The notes: generated from the sequence alone by a model not told the origin. Shown: positions 26,736 through 34,351, counted from the first letter of the stretch. The stretch is DNA of 64,000 nucleotides from Pyrobaculum sp. WP30 (GCA_001189275.1 CP012158.1:1116001-1180000), one strand, 5' to 3'. Numbers and translations are program-made.

Positions 26736-27218
26736 TTACGATATCCCTACTGTAACCACCCCCTTGGCGATTTGTACCGTCTTGCCGCTTGAGGCGTCTA
26801 CGGCGTATATGACGTAGGTGTACTGAGTTCCGGGGGTTAGAGTGTAGGGGCCGAATCTGCAGGTGATTGACTGGCCAGCCGACACTGGCGGGTTTATGCT
26901 GTTGGACCGGACGCCGGTCTGAACGCTTCCGCCCCGAGCCACTGTACACGTGCCAGGTTGCGGGCTACCCAGGTTATTGCCAGATGCGGCGTAGGCCAGC
27001 AACACGCCGCTTAGACGGCCGTTCAGCACCTCCACGGTGACGTCGAAGCCCGCCCTGTCGGCTGTGGCTATGGCGTTGGCTCTGAGGCTTTCGGCCGCGG
27101 ACTTGCCCATGCCTTGGAATGTAAGCAGACCTATCACGCCCACTATTATGAACGCCGCGGCGATTAGCAACGCCTCCACCGTGGTTAGGCCTTTCATTTT
27201 GGTTTTAGTTTTGGGCAT
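26736..27218 (-). CDS. Type IV pilin-like protein with class III signal peptide
   Basis: 160 residues from ATG 27218. The start MPKTKTKMKG followed by LTTVEALLIAAAFIIVGV is a typical archaeal class III signal: a short basic leader, K-G at the prepilin peptidase site, then a hydrophobic helix with Glu at mature position 5. The mature protein (about 150 residues) is rich in Gly, Ser, Thr and small residues with two cysteines (GTCTV, ITCRFG), as in archaeal pilins. It sits next to the membrane platform gene. The start fits the promoter element 26 nt upstream. Confidence 0.82.
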   Translation of the reverse strand: MPKTKTKMKGLTTVEALLIAAAFIIVGVIGLLTFQGMGKSAAESLRANAIATADRAGFDVTVEVLNGRLSGVLLAYAASGNNLGSPQPGTCTVARGGSVQTGVRSNSINPPVSAGQSITCRFGPYTLTPGTQYTYVIYAVDASSGKTVQIAKGVVTVGIS

Positions 27219-27238
27219 AAGCCCGTAGACAGCTGGCC

Positions 27239-27250
27239 GGAAAAACCCTA
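27239..27250 (-). promoter_or_regulatory. Pilus-locus promoter element, copy 4
   Basis: Reads TAGGGTTTTTCC on the minus strand, centred about 26 nt upstream of the pilin ATG (27218). It supports that start over the in-frame one at 27263. Confidence 0.58.
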
Positions 27251-27259
27251 TGTCCGCCG

Positions 27260-28456
27260 TCACAGCAGAGCCAGCAGGACTTGTTGCAGGGCTACGCCTG
27301 CGATGCCTCCTAGGAGGGCGGACTTGTGTATGCCTTCGGGCGCCATGAATATCGTGATGTAGCTTGCGGCTATTAGAGACATGGCTGTGGCGAGGATGGC
27401 CTTGACCTCCTCATACGGCGGCGGGGCGAGGAGGGGCATGTAGCCGAGCTCTGCGGAGGATAGTTGCTTCGCGGCTGAGGAGATGGCGAAGGCCACTATC
27501 ACCACCGCAACTATGAACAAGGTGAAGTAGGCCGCGGCCTGCCTAACCATCTTCTTAATTGTGGATGACTCTATGTCGATTATGGTCTGTATGTACTCCA
27601 CGGCCTTGACGGCGGCGACGCCTCCGGCCTCTACTATGGCGCGGTACATGGCCTTGGCCAGGACGAAGTATTTAGAGGGTATGAAGTAGCCGTAGGCGAT
27701 TTTGGCGGCCACCCTGTACCGCCCAATGAGGCGGCCGATGATGAGGTCGGGGGGAGCGCCTTCTTTAAGCATCGCCGCGGTTGACCGGAGCATGGGCGGA
27801 ACCTCCCGCCTAATGCCGAACCACCACAGCCTGTCTTTGAAGTACAGCCAGAGGTAGGCGACGGCGCCGAAGGCGATGAAGGCCGCCGGTGGATAGAACA
27901 AGCCTGCCACGGCGCCAGCGGCGAGGCCCAGCGGGATAGACCACTCGTAGGTGCGCAGTAGGTTTACATCCATCGGCGACGACATAAGCGCCACCGCCGC
28001 CAAGCCGCCGGTCATGCCGAAGACGATGCCCAAGAGGAGGGTGGGGTCTACGTCGAAGATCCCGATGGCCCATAGGAAGAGGAGGAACAGGGGTAGCAGA
28101 AACAGCGACCCAAGCGACGAGTTGATTGATTCGTACATCCTCGCCTTGGTCTCTGTCTTAGCCACCGCCACGGCCTTCATGCTCTCCAGGAAGGAGTGGA
28201 CGAGAACCTGCCTCTCCACGCCAGCCTCCTCCTGCGCAAGGGCGAAGCCGAACTGCCTAGCCGTCTCGTCCTTGTCCTCGATGAACTGGGAGGAGGGCGT
28301 GGGCATGAGCGACGCCACGAAGAGCCTCCTGGACTCGGTTTCGTCCAGCTCAGCCGTGTTGAAGGAGGTGTGCTTAAGCGCCTCGTTCCCCGACGATACG
28401 CCTATGTATGTGGCGAATATAGGAGCCGCCGATATGTAGAAGTCCTCCTTCTTCAT
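27260..28456 (-). CDS. Type IV pilus / archaellum-type membrane platform protein (TadC/FlaJ-like)
   Basis: 398 residues with about seven membrane helices in two groups, separated by a cytoplasmic basic region (RLIGRYRVAAKIAYGYF, KAVEYIQTIIDIESSTIKKMVRQAAAYF). This is the TadC/FlaJ/PilC plan: the integral protein on which the assembly ATPase acts. The N-terminal 110 residues are soluble. It lies between the pilin and the ATPase, the expected order. Promoter element at 28480-28491. Confidence 0.8.
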   Translation of the reverse strand: MKKEDFYISAAPIFATYIGVSSGNEALKHTSFNTAELDETESRRLFVASLMPTPSSQFIEDKDETARQFGFALAQEEAGVERQVLVHSFLESMKAVAVAKTETKARMYESINSSLGSLFLLPLFLLFLWAIGIFDVDPTLLLGIVFGMTGGLAAVALMSSPMDVNLLRTYEWSIPLGLAAGAVAGLFYPPAAFIAFGAVAYLWLYFKDRLWWFGIRREVPPMLRSTAAMLKEGAPPDLIIGRLIGRYRVAAKIAYGYFIPSKYFVLAKAMYRAIVEAGGVAAVKAVEYIQTIIDIESSTIKKMVRQAAAYFTLFIVAVVIVAFAISSAAKQLSSAELGYMPLLAPPPYEEVKAILATAMSLIAASYITIFMAPEGIHKSALLGGIAGVALQQVLLALL

Positions 28457-28479
28457 ATAACCGGGGGAGAAGCCGAAGA

Positions 28480-28491
28480 GGAAAAACCCTG
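28480..28491 (-). promoter_or_regulatory. Pilus-locus promoter element, copy 5
   Basis: Reads CAGGGTTTTTCC on the minus strand, centred about 29 nt upstream of the platform-protein ATG. Confidence 0.55.
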
Positions 28492-28529
28492 CGAACGGCC
28501 CCCTCAGCTGTCCCGGATGCGCCGAACTG

Positions 28530-28865
28530 TTAGATTAAGTTGCTTAAGACCTCTCTTATGTGCTCCAGCTTCCCGGCCCTCTCCACAGCCTTAGGGAGCT
28601 CCTTCACCGCCTCGGCCGGGGAGGTGCCGGAGGCCACGCGTCTTATGATGTAGTCCACGGCCATGTCGAGGTGTTTCATGTCTATAGTCCTGGCCACGAG
28701 CCGCCAGTCCTCGGCCTCTAGCCATATCCCGTGTCTAGCCAGCTTCACCACAGCCTTGAGGAGCTTCTTCTCCTTAACCCCCAGCTCTTTTGCCAACTCC
28801 TCGAGCCACCTCGCCGTGGATAGAGTGAAGCCGTGCTTAAGGGCCAGCTTCTCCAGCCTGCTCAT
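28530..28865 (-). CDS. Small soluble helical protein in pilus-like locus
   Basis: 111 residues, entirely helical pattern, no membrane segment or cysteine pair. Begins MSRLEKLALKHGF and contains ATAR-like helices (VVKLARHGIWLEAEDWRLVARTIDMKHLDMAVDYI). Its ATG overlaps the preceding gene's TGA (ATGA). No family recognised. May be a cytoplasmic accessory of the assembly ATPase (inference from position). Confidence 0.6.
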   Translation of the reverse strand: MSRLEKLALKHGFTLSTARWLEELAKELGVKEKKLLKAVVKLARHGIWLEAEDWRLVARTIDMKHLDMAVDYIIRRVASGTSPAEAVKELPKAVERAGKLEHIREVLSNLI

Positions 28866-29107
28866 GGGCTCAGCCCGAGGAGCTTCAAGGCGAGTTTCAC
28901 GTAGGGGTCGTCTCTGCTTTGAAGCGCCTTTACTAAAACCTCCTTAGGAAGCGACGGTATCACTTTCTCCGCCACTTCAGATGGCATCTCCACAAGCGCC
29001 TTGACGAGGCAGTCTTGCCAGCTCTCCCGCCCAGCGTCGGGTCTCCTCCCGCCGCCTACCTCTCCGTCTTGTTCTAACACCTCGGCAAGCGACTTCTTCT
29101 TCAACAT
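28862..29107 (-). CDS. Small soluble protein in pilus-like locus
   Basis: 81 residues; begins MLKKKSLAEVLEQ, has a glycine/arginine-rich linker and a helical C-terminal half with repeat-like KALVEMPSEVAEKVIPSLPKEV. Unrecognised. It has its own promoter element (29128-29140) and is translationally coupled to the 111-residue gene. The pair may be a small toxin-antitoxin-like or accessory pair, but nothing in the sequence shows it. Confidence 0.55.
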   Translation of the reverse strand: MLKKKSLAEVLEQDGEVGGGRRPDAGRESWQDCLVKALVEMPSEVAEKVIPSLPKEVLVKALQSRDDPYVKLALKLLGLSP

Positions 29108-29127
29108 AGACGGCGATTTATACCACC

Positions 29128-29140
29128 CGAAAAAACCTTA
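29128..29140 (-). promoter_or_regulatory. Pilus-locus promoter element, copy 6
   Basis: Reads TAAGGTTTTTTCG on the minus strand, centred about 27 nt upstream of the ATG at 29107. It overlaps the stop of the ATPase gene; a more ordinary TATA-like GGTATAAAT lies only about 10-15 nt from the ATG, too close to be the box. Confidence 0.55.
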
Positions 29141-30667
29141 AATGTACCCAAAGCGCCTGGCCTCTTCGTTGAGGTACTCTCTAAAGTCCAGCCGACCCTG
29201 CCAGACCGTCTCTAAGACCGTCCTCCTGGCGGCCGCCGGGTCCTCCACCTCCGAGGCCTTTATCAACGCCTCCATCCTCAGAGAAAGCTCTTTCTTTAAG
29301 TCGTTGTCGTACATGTCTCTCACATAAGACGCAACTCTAGCCGCAAGCTCAGAAGGCTCGGCCACGTCGACCTCTCTGCCTTTGGCTACCACCGCCTTCA
29401 CCTCCTTGACGAAGCGCGTCCCTCCCACGGCGGAGAGCTGAATTACAAGAGTCCCGTCCAGCCCCTCCGGCGGCGCCTCGGCCTCTTTAATGCGCAGAAC
29501 AGCGTCGCCGACAGTGTCGGCGTGCATCGTCGTAAGAGCCCCGTGTCCCGTTAGCTTGTAGTTCACAAGCGTCCTAAGCTCCTGCGGCGTCCTCGCCTCC
29601 GCCAGCGCCACCAGCGTGTGCATAGTGCCGTAGCGCAGAGCTTGGTCCAGAGCCATCCACAGCTTGTCCTCAGAGGGGACGGAGAGGTGGAGCATCTGCC
29701 CCTCAAGGGGGGCCCAGATCTCCCGGGCGCCCCGCTCCACCGTCACTACTTGAAACCAAGGCGGGGTGAGGTAGAGCAACTGATTCAGTTGCGTGGTCTT
29801 GCCTGTGCCCATGCCCCCTGAAAACACCACCGAGCCCCGCGTCTCGATGACGAGAGAGGCGAAGGCAAGGACTTCAAGCCCCTCTGGGCTGTACGGCTCA
29901 GCCTTAGCCTCGCCGACATGTTTAGGCTTCGTCAGATACGGCCTCAACAACGACCTAGAGGGCTTGGGGTACGCCGACGCCTTTCTTATGTTCACATTGA
30001 ACTCGAGGAGGTCTGCGGCTATTCTAGCCTTGTAGATCTGGTCCTCCCGCGTAAGCATAGGCCTGTCCATGGTTAACGACGGCAACAACTGCTTAACCAC
30101 CACGTACATAAGCGGCTCTGGGATGACGATGTTTGTGGGCAGGCGGAGTTCGTTCCTCACCGCCACGACGCGTCTGTACCGCCCCAGCTCCACCATCTGG
30201 AACTTGATGTAGTCCAGCTGCTCCTTTAGGTTCTTGGGTATGTAGGTGTATTTGGCGGCGGGCGCCACGGGCTGGGGGATTACGATTTCGGTGAGCATGG
30301 GGTCTCGCATCAACGCCTCAAGCGCCCCGTAGCCCATGTACTCCCTAGCCCCAGACCACCTGTCCAGGAGGTAGTGGACCACATCTCTGTATTCTCTGTA
30401 GAGAGACCAGATGGCCTTATCTCTGAGGCCTTCGGCTACTGATTTTACCAGCTTGGGGTACTCTCTCTCGTCTGGGGGAACTGCCCCCCGGAACATAATC
30501 AACAGCAACGCCGTCTGTAGGTCGTCGGGGAGCTCCGGGTCTATGACGACGTACATGAGGTCTTCTGTGATGCATACGTCCGTCCTCACGCCTCTGTCCA
30601 CTATGACGCCCTCTTTCCTAAGGACACAACGCGACTTGAGGACGGCGTCTACGTGGGCGTAGATCAT
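29138..30667 (-). CDS. Type IV pilus / archaellum-type assembly ATPase (VirB11/TadA superfamily)
   Basis: 509 residues. The C-terminal half holds the secretion ATPase motifs: Walker A GGMGTGKTT near residue 285, an acidic Asp-box region, Walker B-like HTLVALAEART and the His box GHGALTTMHADT. The N-terminal half (about 250 residues) has the TadA/FlaI-like N domain with MLTEIVIPQPV. Such hexamers power pilin insertion. The first gene of the locus's central part; its start overlaps the MinD-like gene's end by 4 nt. Confidence 0.87.
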   Translation of the reverse strand: MIYAHVDAVLKSRCVLRKEGVIVDRGVRTDVCITEDLMYVVIDPELPDDLQTALLLIMFRGAVPPDEREYPKLVKSVAEGLRDKAIWSLYREYRDVVHYLLDRWSGAREYMGYGALEALMRDPMLTEIVIPQPVAPAAKYTYIPKNLKEQLDYIKFQMVELGRYRRVVAVRNELRLPTNIVIPEPLMYVVVKQLLPSLTMDRPMLTREDQIYKARIAADLLEFNVNIRKASAYPKPSRSLLRPYLTKPKHVGEAKAEPYSPEGLEVLAFASLVIETRGSVVFSGGMGTGKTTQLNQLLYLTPPWFQVVTVERGAREIWAPLEGQMLHLSVPSEDKLWMALDQALRYGTMHTLVALAEARTPQELRTLVNYKLTGHGALTTMHADTVGDAVLRIKEAEAPPEGLDGTLVIQLSAVGGTRFVKEVKAVVAKGREVDVAEPSELAARVASYVRDMYDNDLKKELSLRMEALIKASEVEDPAAARRTVLETVWQGRLDFREYLNEEARRFGYI

Positions 30668-31368
30668 GCCACCTTCAGGCGGTATACAAGCTGGTCTACA
30701 GCCTTCCTGTTTTCGCGGTCTCTCAACACACTGTCGGCCACAGACTCGCCGTAGTAGTCCTTGATGGAGACGCGTTTAAGCACAACAGGCGCTATCTTCC
30801 TAGCCATCTTCACCTCGTCTTTCTCCACTAGGTTTACCACCACCAGGCTGGCGTAGGCCATGTATCTTCTGTACTGCTCAGCCTTGACGTCGGATATGCG
30901 GGAGATGAGGCGGCGGTCTGTCATAAATATATTATAAACGCCGTGTTTCTGCAACCTGGAAAGAAGCTCCGTCCTCAAGGCGGCTGTCGTGTCTATGATC
31001 ACTGTGTCCGCCGGCATCCTCAGCCGCTGGACGAACTTCGGCAGGTGCTCAACCCACTCCATCAACGCCTCAGCGAAGTCCCCCGCCACGTCCTCCCCCA
31101 TCCTTTGATAAAGCTCGAAGGCCTCGTACCCCGGCACGAGATATAACATGGGGGTTATCTTGTGGACGTAAGGCGCGTCGCCCTTGAGAAAAGGCGCCAG
31201 CCAGCCCGGCTTCCGAGGCGCTCTAAAGAGCTGTGAAAGATCCGCCTTCTCCCAGTCCATGTCGATAAGAAGCACGTAGCCCTTGGCGACGCCCAACACG
31301 CTCGCCAGAGTCGTCTTCCCAACCCCCCCGTCGAGGGAGGTCACTAACGCGATCTTCAGCGGCCGCAT
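30664..31368 (-). CDS. MinD/ParA-like P-loop ATPase
   Basis: 234 residues of the SIMIBI MinD/ParA class: SLDGGVGKTTLASVLG at the start, LIDMDWEKADLS, then VIIDTTAAL. The deviant Walker A is KGGxGKT in most members; here the signature lysine is replaced by Asp (DGGVGKTT), so the usual cross-dimer contact may be lost. Related ATPases place polar pili, secretion systems or chemoreceptors. Its coupling to the assembly ATPase suggests that it positions the machine (inference). Confidence 0.8.
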   Translation of the reverse strand: MRPLKIALVTSLDGGVGKTTLASVLGVAKGYVLLIDMDWEKADLSQLFRAPRKPGWLAPFLKGDAPYVHKITPMLYLVPGYEAFELYQRMGEDVAGDFAEALMEWVEHLPKFVQRLRMPADTVIIDTTAALRTELLSRLQKHGVYNIFMTDRRLISRISDVKAEQYRRYMAYASLVVVNLVEKDEVKMARKIAPVVLKRVSIKDYYGESVADSVLRDRENRKAVDQLVYRLKVA

Positions 31369-31697
31369 AACGCCTCGGCGATTCTCTTGTATACATACTC
31401 CGCGGCGGCCCTCCTAAGGCCTTCGCCGTCCGCCACAGGCCCCACAAGCCTCTTAAGCTCGGCAAGGACGTTGGAGGCGGTCTTTATGTCTGAAAGCTCG
31501 GCAAGACGTAGAAGAGACGGCCTGACCTTGACCCCCCGTCCTCTTATGTTCATAAGCGCAAGCCTCGCCGCTATGCACACGTCCTTGTGGGACTGGTAGA
31601 ACTCGACGTCTCTACACGCCCTCTCCACCTCCCTCAGCAGAGCCGCAGTTGAGGCGTCAAACATAACACTCCCTAAGCCGCTCCGGGTCTTCGACAA
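31356..31697 (-). CDS. Small soluble protein upstream of MinD-like gene
   Basis: 113 residues, helical, with a basic middle (IRGRGVKVRPSLLRLAELS) and two cysteines. No family recognised. Overlaps both neighbours (13 nt downstream, 41 nt upstream), so it belongs to the same operon. Could be an adapter for the MinD-like ATPase. Confidence 0.55.
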   Translation of the reverse strand: MSKTRSGLGSVMFDASTAALLREVERACRDVEFYQSHKDVCIAARLALMNIRGRGVKVRPSLLRLAELSDIKTASNVLAELKRLVGPVADGEGLRRAAAEYVYKRIAEALCGR

Positions 31698-32262
31698 TCT
31701 TCTTCACTACTTCGACGAAGCCGGCGTCTAGCTCAATCTTCTCTCTTAGAATCTTCACCAGCTCCTCCAAAAGCCACGTCTGCGGCCTCGGCGGCTGCTC
31801 TGCCTCCCTCTGCCTCAGCTGCCTGGCGGATGCGGCTACCAGCTTGCTTACGACGACAACGGGGTCTTCACAGACCACGGGGTATTCGTCGCAGAGGCCT
31901 GCGAATCTGATCAGCTCGGGGTTTATTTGAAAGAGGGGCACTTTGTCCACCCCCGTGGCGAAGTCGATAAGCGTCTTCACCGCTTGCCTCGCCTTAGACT
32001 TGGCGAATCTCCGCATGAAGGTGGCCATGGGACACTTGGACAAACCGGGCTTCACCCTGCCGTACACCACGTTCAGTCCGCCCTCCAGCGCCGCGACGAC
32101 GTAGACAACCACGAGGTCACCCTCTCCGCAGTAGGCAGACGCCTCTTCAGGCTCCGCCATGTATACCTCCTTCAAGAGATATACTCCGCCGGGGGGCGGC
32201 CCCCACTGCATTCTCCAGCCCTCGCCGAGCCGCGCCTCCACCTCTTTGAGCACCGGTGCCAT
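31657..32262 (-). CDS. Cytoplasmic protein of pilus-like operon, unknown
   Basis: 201 residues: an N-terminal alpha/beta part (GVYLLKEVYMAEPEE, GDLVVVYVVAAL), a basic helical middle and a helical C-terminal third. Four scattered cysteines (AYCGEG, SKCPMA, AGLCDE, VVCEDP). No membrane segment, no recognised motif. Start codon is an ATG at 32262, 4 nt after the previous gene. Confidence 0.6.
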   Translation of the reverse strand: MAPVLKEVEARLGEGWRMQWGPPPGGVYLLKEVYMAEPEEASAYCGEGDLVVVYVVAALEGGLNVVYGRVKPGLSKCPMATFMRRFAKSKARQAVKTLIDFATGVDKVPLFQINPELIRFAGLCDEYPVVCEDPVVVVSKLVAASARQLRQREAEQPPRPQTWLLEELVKILREKIELDAGFVEVVKKIVEDPERLRECYV

Positions 32263-32266
32263 GGCC

Positions 32267-32926
32267 CTACGACGGTACGTACAAGACTTCGGCGGCTGAC
32301 TTTTTTGTACGGAGCGCCGTTTCGTACATACGGCCGAGGGCCGCGTCTATGTGGGGCATCCTCCCCGTGTCGAGCCAGTAGAGCCACTCCGCCAATGCCC
32401 TGTTTCGCCTATCTCTCCACCTAGTCCAAGCCACCCATGCGTAGCCGCGGCTTTGCGCCACCTCTCTAAGCCACGCCGGAAACGCCTCTCTAAACACCTC
32501 AAGAGGCTTGCTCCGCGGCACCGCAGACACCCACTTGAAGAGAGAGGAAGCCCTGTTCCTCCACACGTAGTTAACCTCTCTGCTCAACGAAGCCAGGAGG
32601 AAGCAAGGCGAGATTTGGATGCGGAGGCCTAGCTGTTCTTCGTTGTGCACGTAGGGCCACCTAGCCCTGGCGCCGGGATCCACGTAGCCACCTTCCGCAA
32701 AGAGCCTCCACTCCTCGCGGAAAGGTCCGCCAAAGACGAGACCTCTAACCGCTATACCAGCCACGCCGGGGTTGTCAAGAATGTACCTCACCACCTGGTC
32801 TATGTCGCCAGCGACGTGCTTTAGACGTCGTATCAGCTCATTTACGAAGTCCTCTCCCAGGAGGAGCCGCCAGTCCTCAGGCTCGCTGTGGAGAAATATA
32901 CAGGGATCCGTCTTAGGCTTCAACAC
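32267..32926 (-). CDS. First protein of pilus-like operon, unknown
   Basis: 219 residues, rich in Trp and Arg (AWVAWTRWRDRRNRALAEWLYWL), no membrane segment. Not recognised. GTG at 32926 with TTG immediately after; a CTTAAAAGG box lies about 20 nt upstream and is the only canonical TATA box for the long leftward operon. As the first gene it may encode a regulator or a cytoplasmic assembly factor, but no DNA-binding motif is visible. Confidence 0.6.
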   Translation of the reverse strand: MLKPKTDPCIFLHSEPEDWRLLLGEDFVNELIRRLKHVAGDIDQVVRYILDNPGVAGIAVRGLVFGGPFREEWRLFAEGGYVDPGARARWPYVHNEEQLGLRIQISPCFLLASLSREVNYVWRNRASSLFKWVSAVPRSKPLEVFREAFPAWLREVAQSRGYAWVAWTRWRDRRNRALAEWLYWLDTGRMPHIDAALGRMYETALRTKKSAAEVLYVPS

Positions 32927-32962
32927 GTATGTATAGGGTCCTTTTAAGCAGATTAAAGCGAG

Positions 32963-32990
32963 TAGCCCGGCCGAGATTTGAACCCTGAGT
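32963..32990 (-). repeat. Duplicated 3' fragment of a tRNA (possible attachment-site scar)
   Basis: TAGCCCGGCCG (plus strand) here repeats exactly the 3' end of the tRNA-Gln gene 212 nt away, and the next 16 nt still look like a T arm (GGTTCAAATCTC on the minus strand). No matching 5' acceptor strand is found upstream, so this is not a whole tRNA gene. Such tRNA 3' duplicates are left by integrating elements. It sits exactly at the upstream border of the pilus-like locus. Confidence 0.5.
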
Positions 32991-33174
32991 CACGCGTTTT
33001 GTCAACGCCGTCTTGTAAAATAAGAGAGATAGACGTTGTTGTGTGAACAACTTTCTCAGGGGATTATAGACGCGCCGCTTCGATGTACCGCCTCTTTCAT
33101 AGTTTTCCTACAAAGAAGACGGGGTGCGTCTATCTGTGTCGGAGATTAACGTTGAGCGAAAGATGAAGAAATGG

Positions 33175-33295
33175 TAGCCCGGCCGGGATTCGAATTCCCG
33201 GGGGTCCCTCACGGCGGGGATCCCCGCCCGGGCCACGGGGTCCAAAGCCCCGCATCCCAAGCCGGGTTTTCCTTTGGCCGCTAGACGACCGGGCT
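33175..33295 (-). tRNA. tRNA-Gln (TTG) with two introns
   Basis: Acceptor AGCCCGG pairs with CCGGGCT, discriminator A. Anticodon arm CGGGG-CTTTGGA-CCCCG gives anticodon TTG. The gene is 121 nt against about 74 for a mature tRNA. One insertion of about 15 nt lies between the D stem and the anticodon stem, and one of about 32 nt splits the T arm just before TTCGAAT (after CCGGG). No CCA encoded. A CTTAAAAG box stands about 25 nt upstream. Exact intron borders need the bulge-helix-bulge fold. Confidence 0.85.
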
Positions 33296-33383
33296 CGTTG
33301 GGTATTTTCCACTTGGCTTTTAAGCTTTTTGACGCTCTGCATCGTCAAGAGAAAATTTATATACATGCACTGAACTGGTATAT

Positions 33384-33602
33384 ATGGAGAGACGAATCTC
33401 TATAACCGTATCTACGCCTCACGTAGCTGAACAACTTTATCGACGAATTATAGGCGAGATAAAGACAAGTAGTCAACCTGCAGATGTCTATATAGAAGGT
33501 GACACAATACGTATCCGCTACTCTAGTGGCATAGAAGAGATCATATGGCGTATTGTTAAGACCTCGCCTCTTGTGGCGTTTTCTAGCATAGATTTAAAAT
33601 AG
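33384..33602 (+). CDS. Pcc1-like small protein (possible KEOPS subunit)
   Basis: 72 residues with a beta-alpha-beta-beta-alpha pattern (ISITVSTPHVAEQLYRRI, ADVYIEGDTIRIRY, IEEIIWRIVKT) like Pcc1, the dimerising KEOPS subunit. Length and the GD-x-hydrophobic hairpin fit; the family has few fixed residues, so the call is tentative. ATG at 33384, about 25 nt after ATTTATATAC. Kae1, the KEOPS catalytic subunit, is also in this window. Confidence 0.45.
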   Translation: MERRISITVSTPHVAEQLYRRIIGEIKTSSQPADVYIEGDTIRIRYSSGIEEIIWRIVKTSPLVAFSSIDLK

Positions 33603-33617
33603 TGGAGGAACAGTTTT

Positions 33618-34205
33618 GTGCCTGTTGTAAGCAAGCCCTGCATTTTCGCCGGGTCTTGCCCAGGGGATCTGGGGGATACCGAGGTTTTGTGGTTCGGCAG
33701 ACAGCTCTGCGTCTCAAAAGCATCAAATATAATTAAGGTATTCGGCGCCTTGGAGACCGCATTAAGTTATATAAACACTGCAGCTATTGGGTGCAAGAGA
33801 CAGAGGAAATGCTTAAAAAGAGCATACTGGGTCCTTTTTAATCTTGGTTTCTACCTCTCCACGGGACAAGACAGCTACTACAGCACAAGTCTTCACCTCA
33901 TGCGGAAGGCCCTGAAGTGTATCTACCCTCTTCTCGCCGACACCCCGCTGGGGTGGGTAATCTGCCTCAACAGATGTTGCGCCTTAATAAACACCGCACG
34001 GGTATGGGTCAGATGGGCGGAAAGAAGACTGGCGGCAGTTGAGGAAGGTAGAGAGGTTATCTTAATACTTAACCACCTCGGAAACTTGTTGTTTGAACTC
34101 ATGAGAACTAATAAACACGGGGTAAAAACACAAGATAAATACATAGTTACGTCTCCGCGGCCACTTAAGCCCAGCATACCAAGTTGGTGGGATGAAAAGA
34201 TTTAA
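33618..34205 (+). CDS. Cysteine-rich protein of unknown function
   Basis: 195 residues, basic, mainly helical, with nine cysteines (KPCIFAGSCPGD, QLCV, GCKRQRKCLKR, KCIYP, CLNRCCAL). No clean zinc-ribbon spacing and no membrane helix. GTG start 15 nt after the Pcc1-like gene, so probably co-transcribed. The region is slightly richer in A+T than its surroundings. Unrecognised. Confidence 0.55.
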   Translation: MPVVSKPCIFAGSCPGDLGDTEVLWFGRQLCVSKASNIIKVFGALETALSYINTAAIGCKRQRKCLKRAYWVLFNLGFYLSTGQDSYYSTSLHLMRKALKCIYPLLADTPLGWVICLNRCCALINTARVWVRWAERRLAAVEEGREVILILNHLGNLLFELMRTNKHGVKTQDKYIVTSPRPLKPSIPSWWDEKI

Positions 34206-34226
34206 AGCCATGAGGAACAATGGGCG

Positions 34227-34351
34227 GGGCCGGTAGTCTAGCCGGAAGGATGCCCAGCCGCGTGGCCCTGGGCCCGCGGCGCATACGCCTTGCACGCGGG
34301 TGAACCCGGGAGGGTTAGCCCCCGGGATTTCGAATCCCGGCCGGTCCACCA
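34227..34351 (+). tRNA. tRNA-Ala (TGC) with two introns
   Basis: Acceptor GGGCCGG pairs with CCGGTCC, discriminator A, and CCA is encoded (34349-34351). Anticodon loop CTTGCAC gives TGC. One intron of about 31 nt interrupts the 5' side of the anticodon stem (exon ...GATGCC, then CGCCTTGCAC); a second of about 18 nt lies between T-stem CCGGG and TTCGAAT. Removing both leaves 73 nt plus CCA. ATTTAAAG about 25 nt upstream is the likely TATA box. Confidence 0.88.

Noticed and set aside
32963-33050. Complete second tRNA gene (Val-like GAC loop) upstream of the pilus-like locus
   Set aside because: No 5' acceptor strand pairs with the 3' end and the anticodon stem mismatches, so it was called a fragment only.
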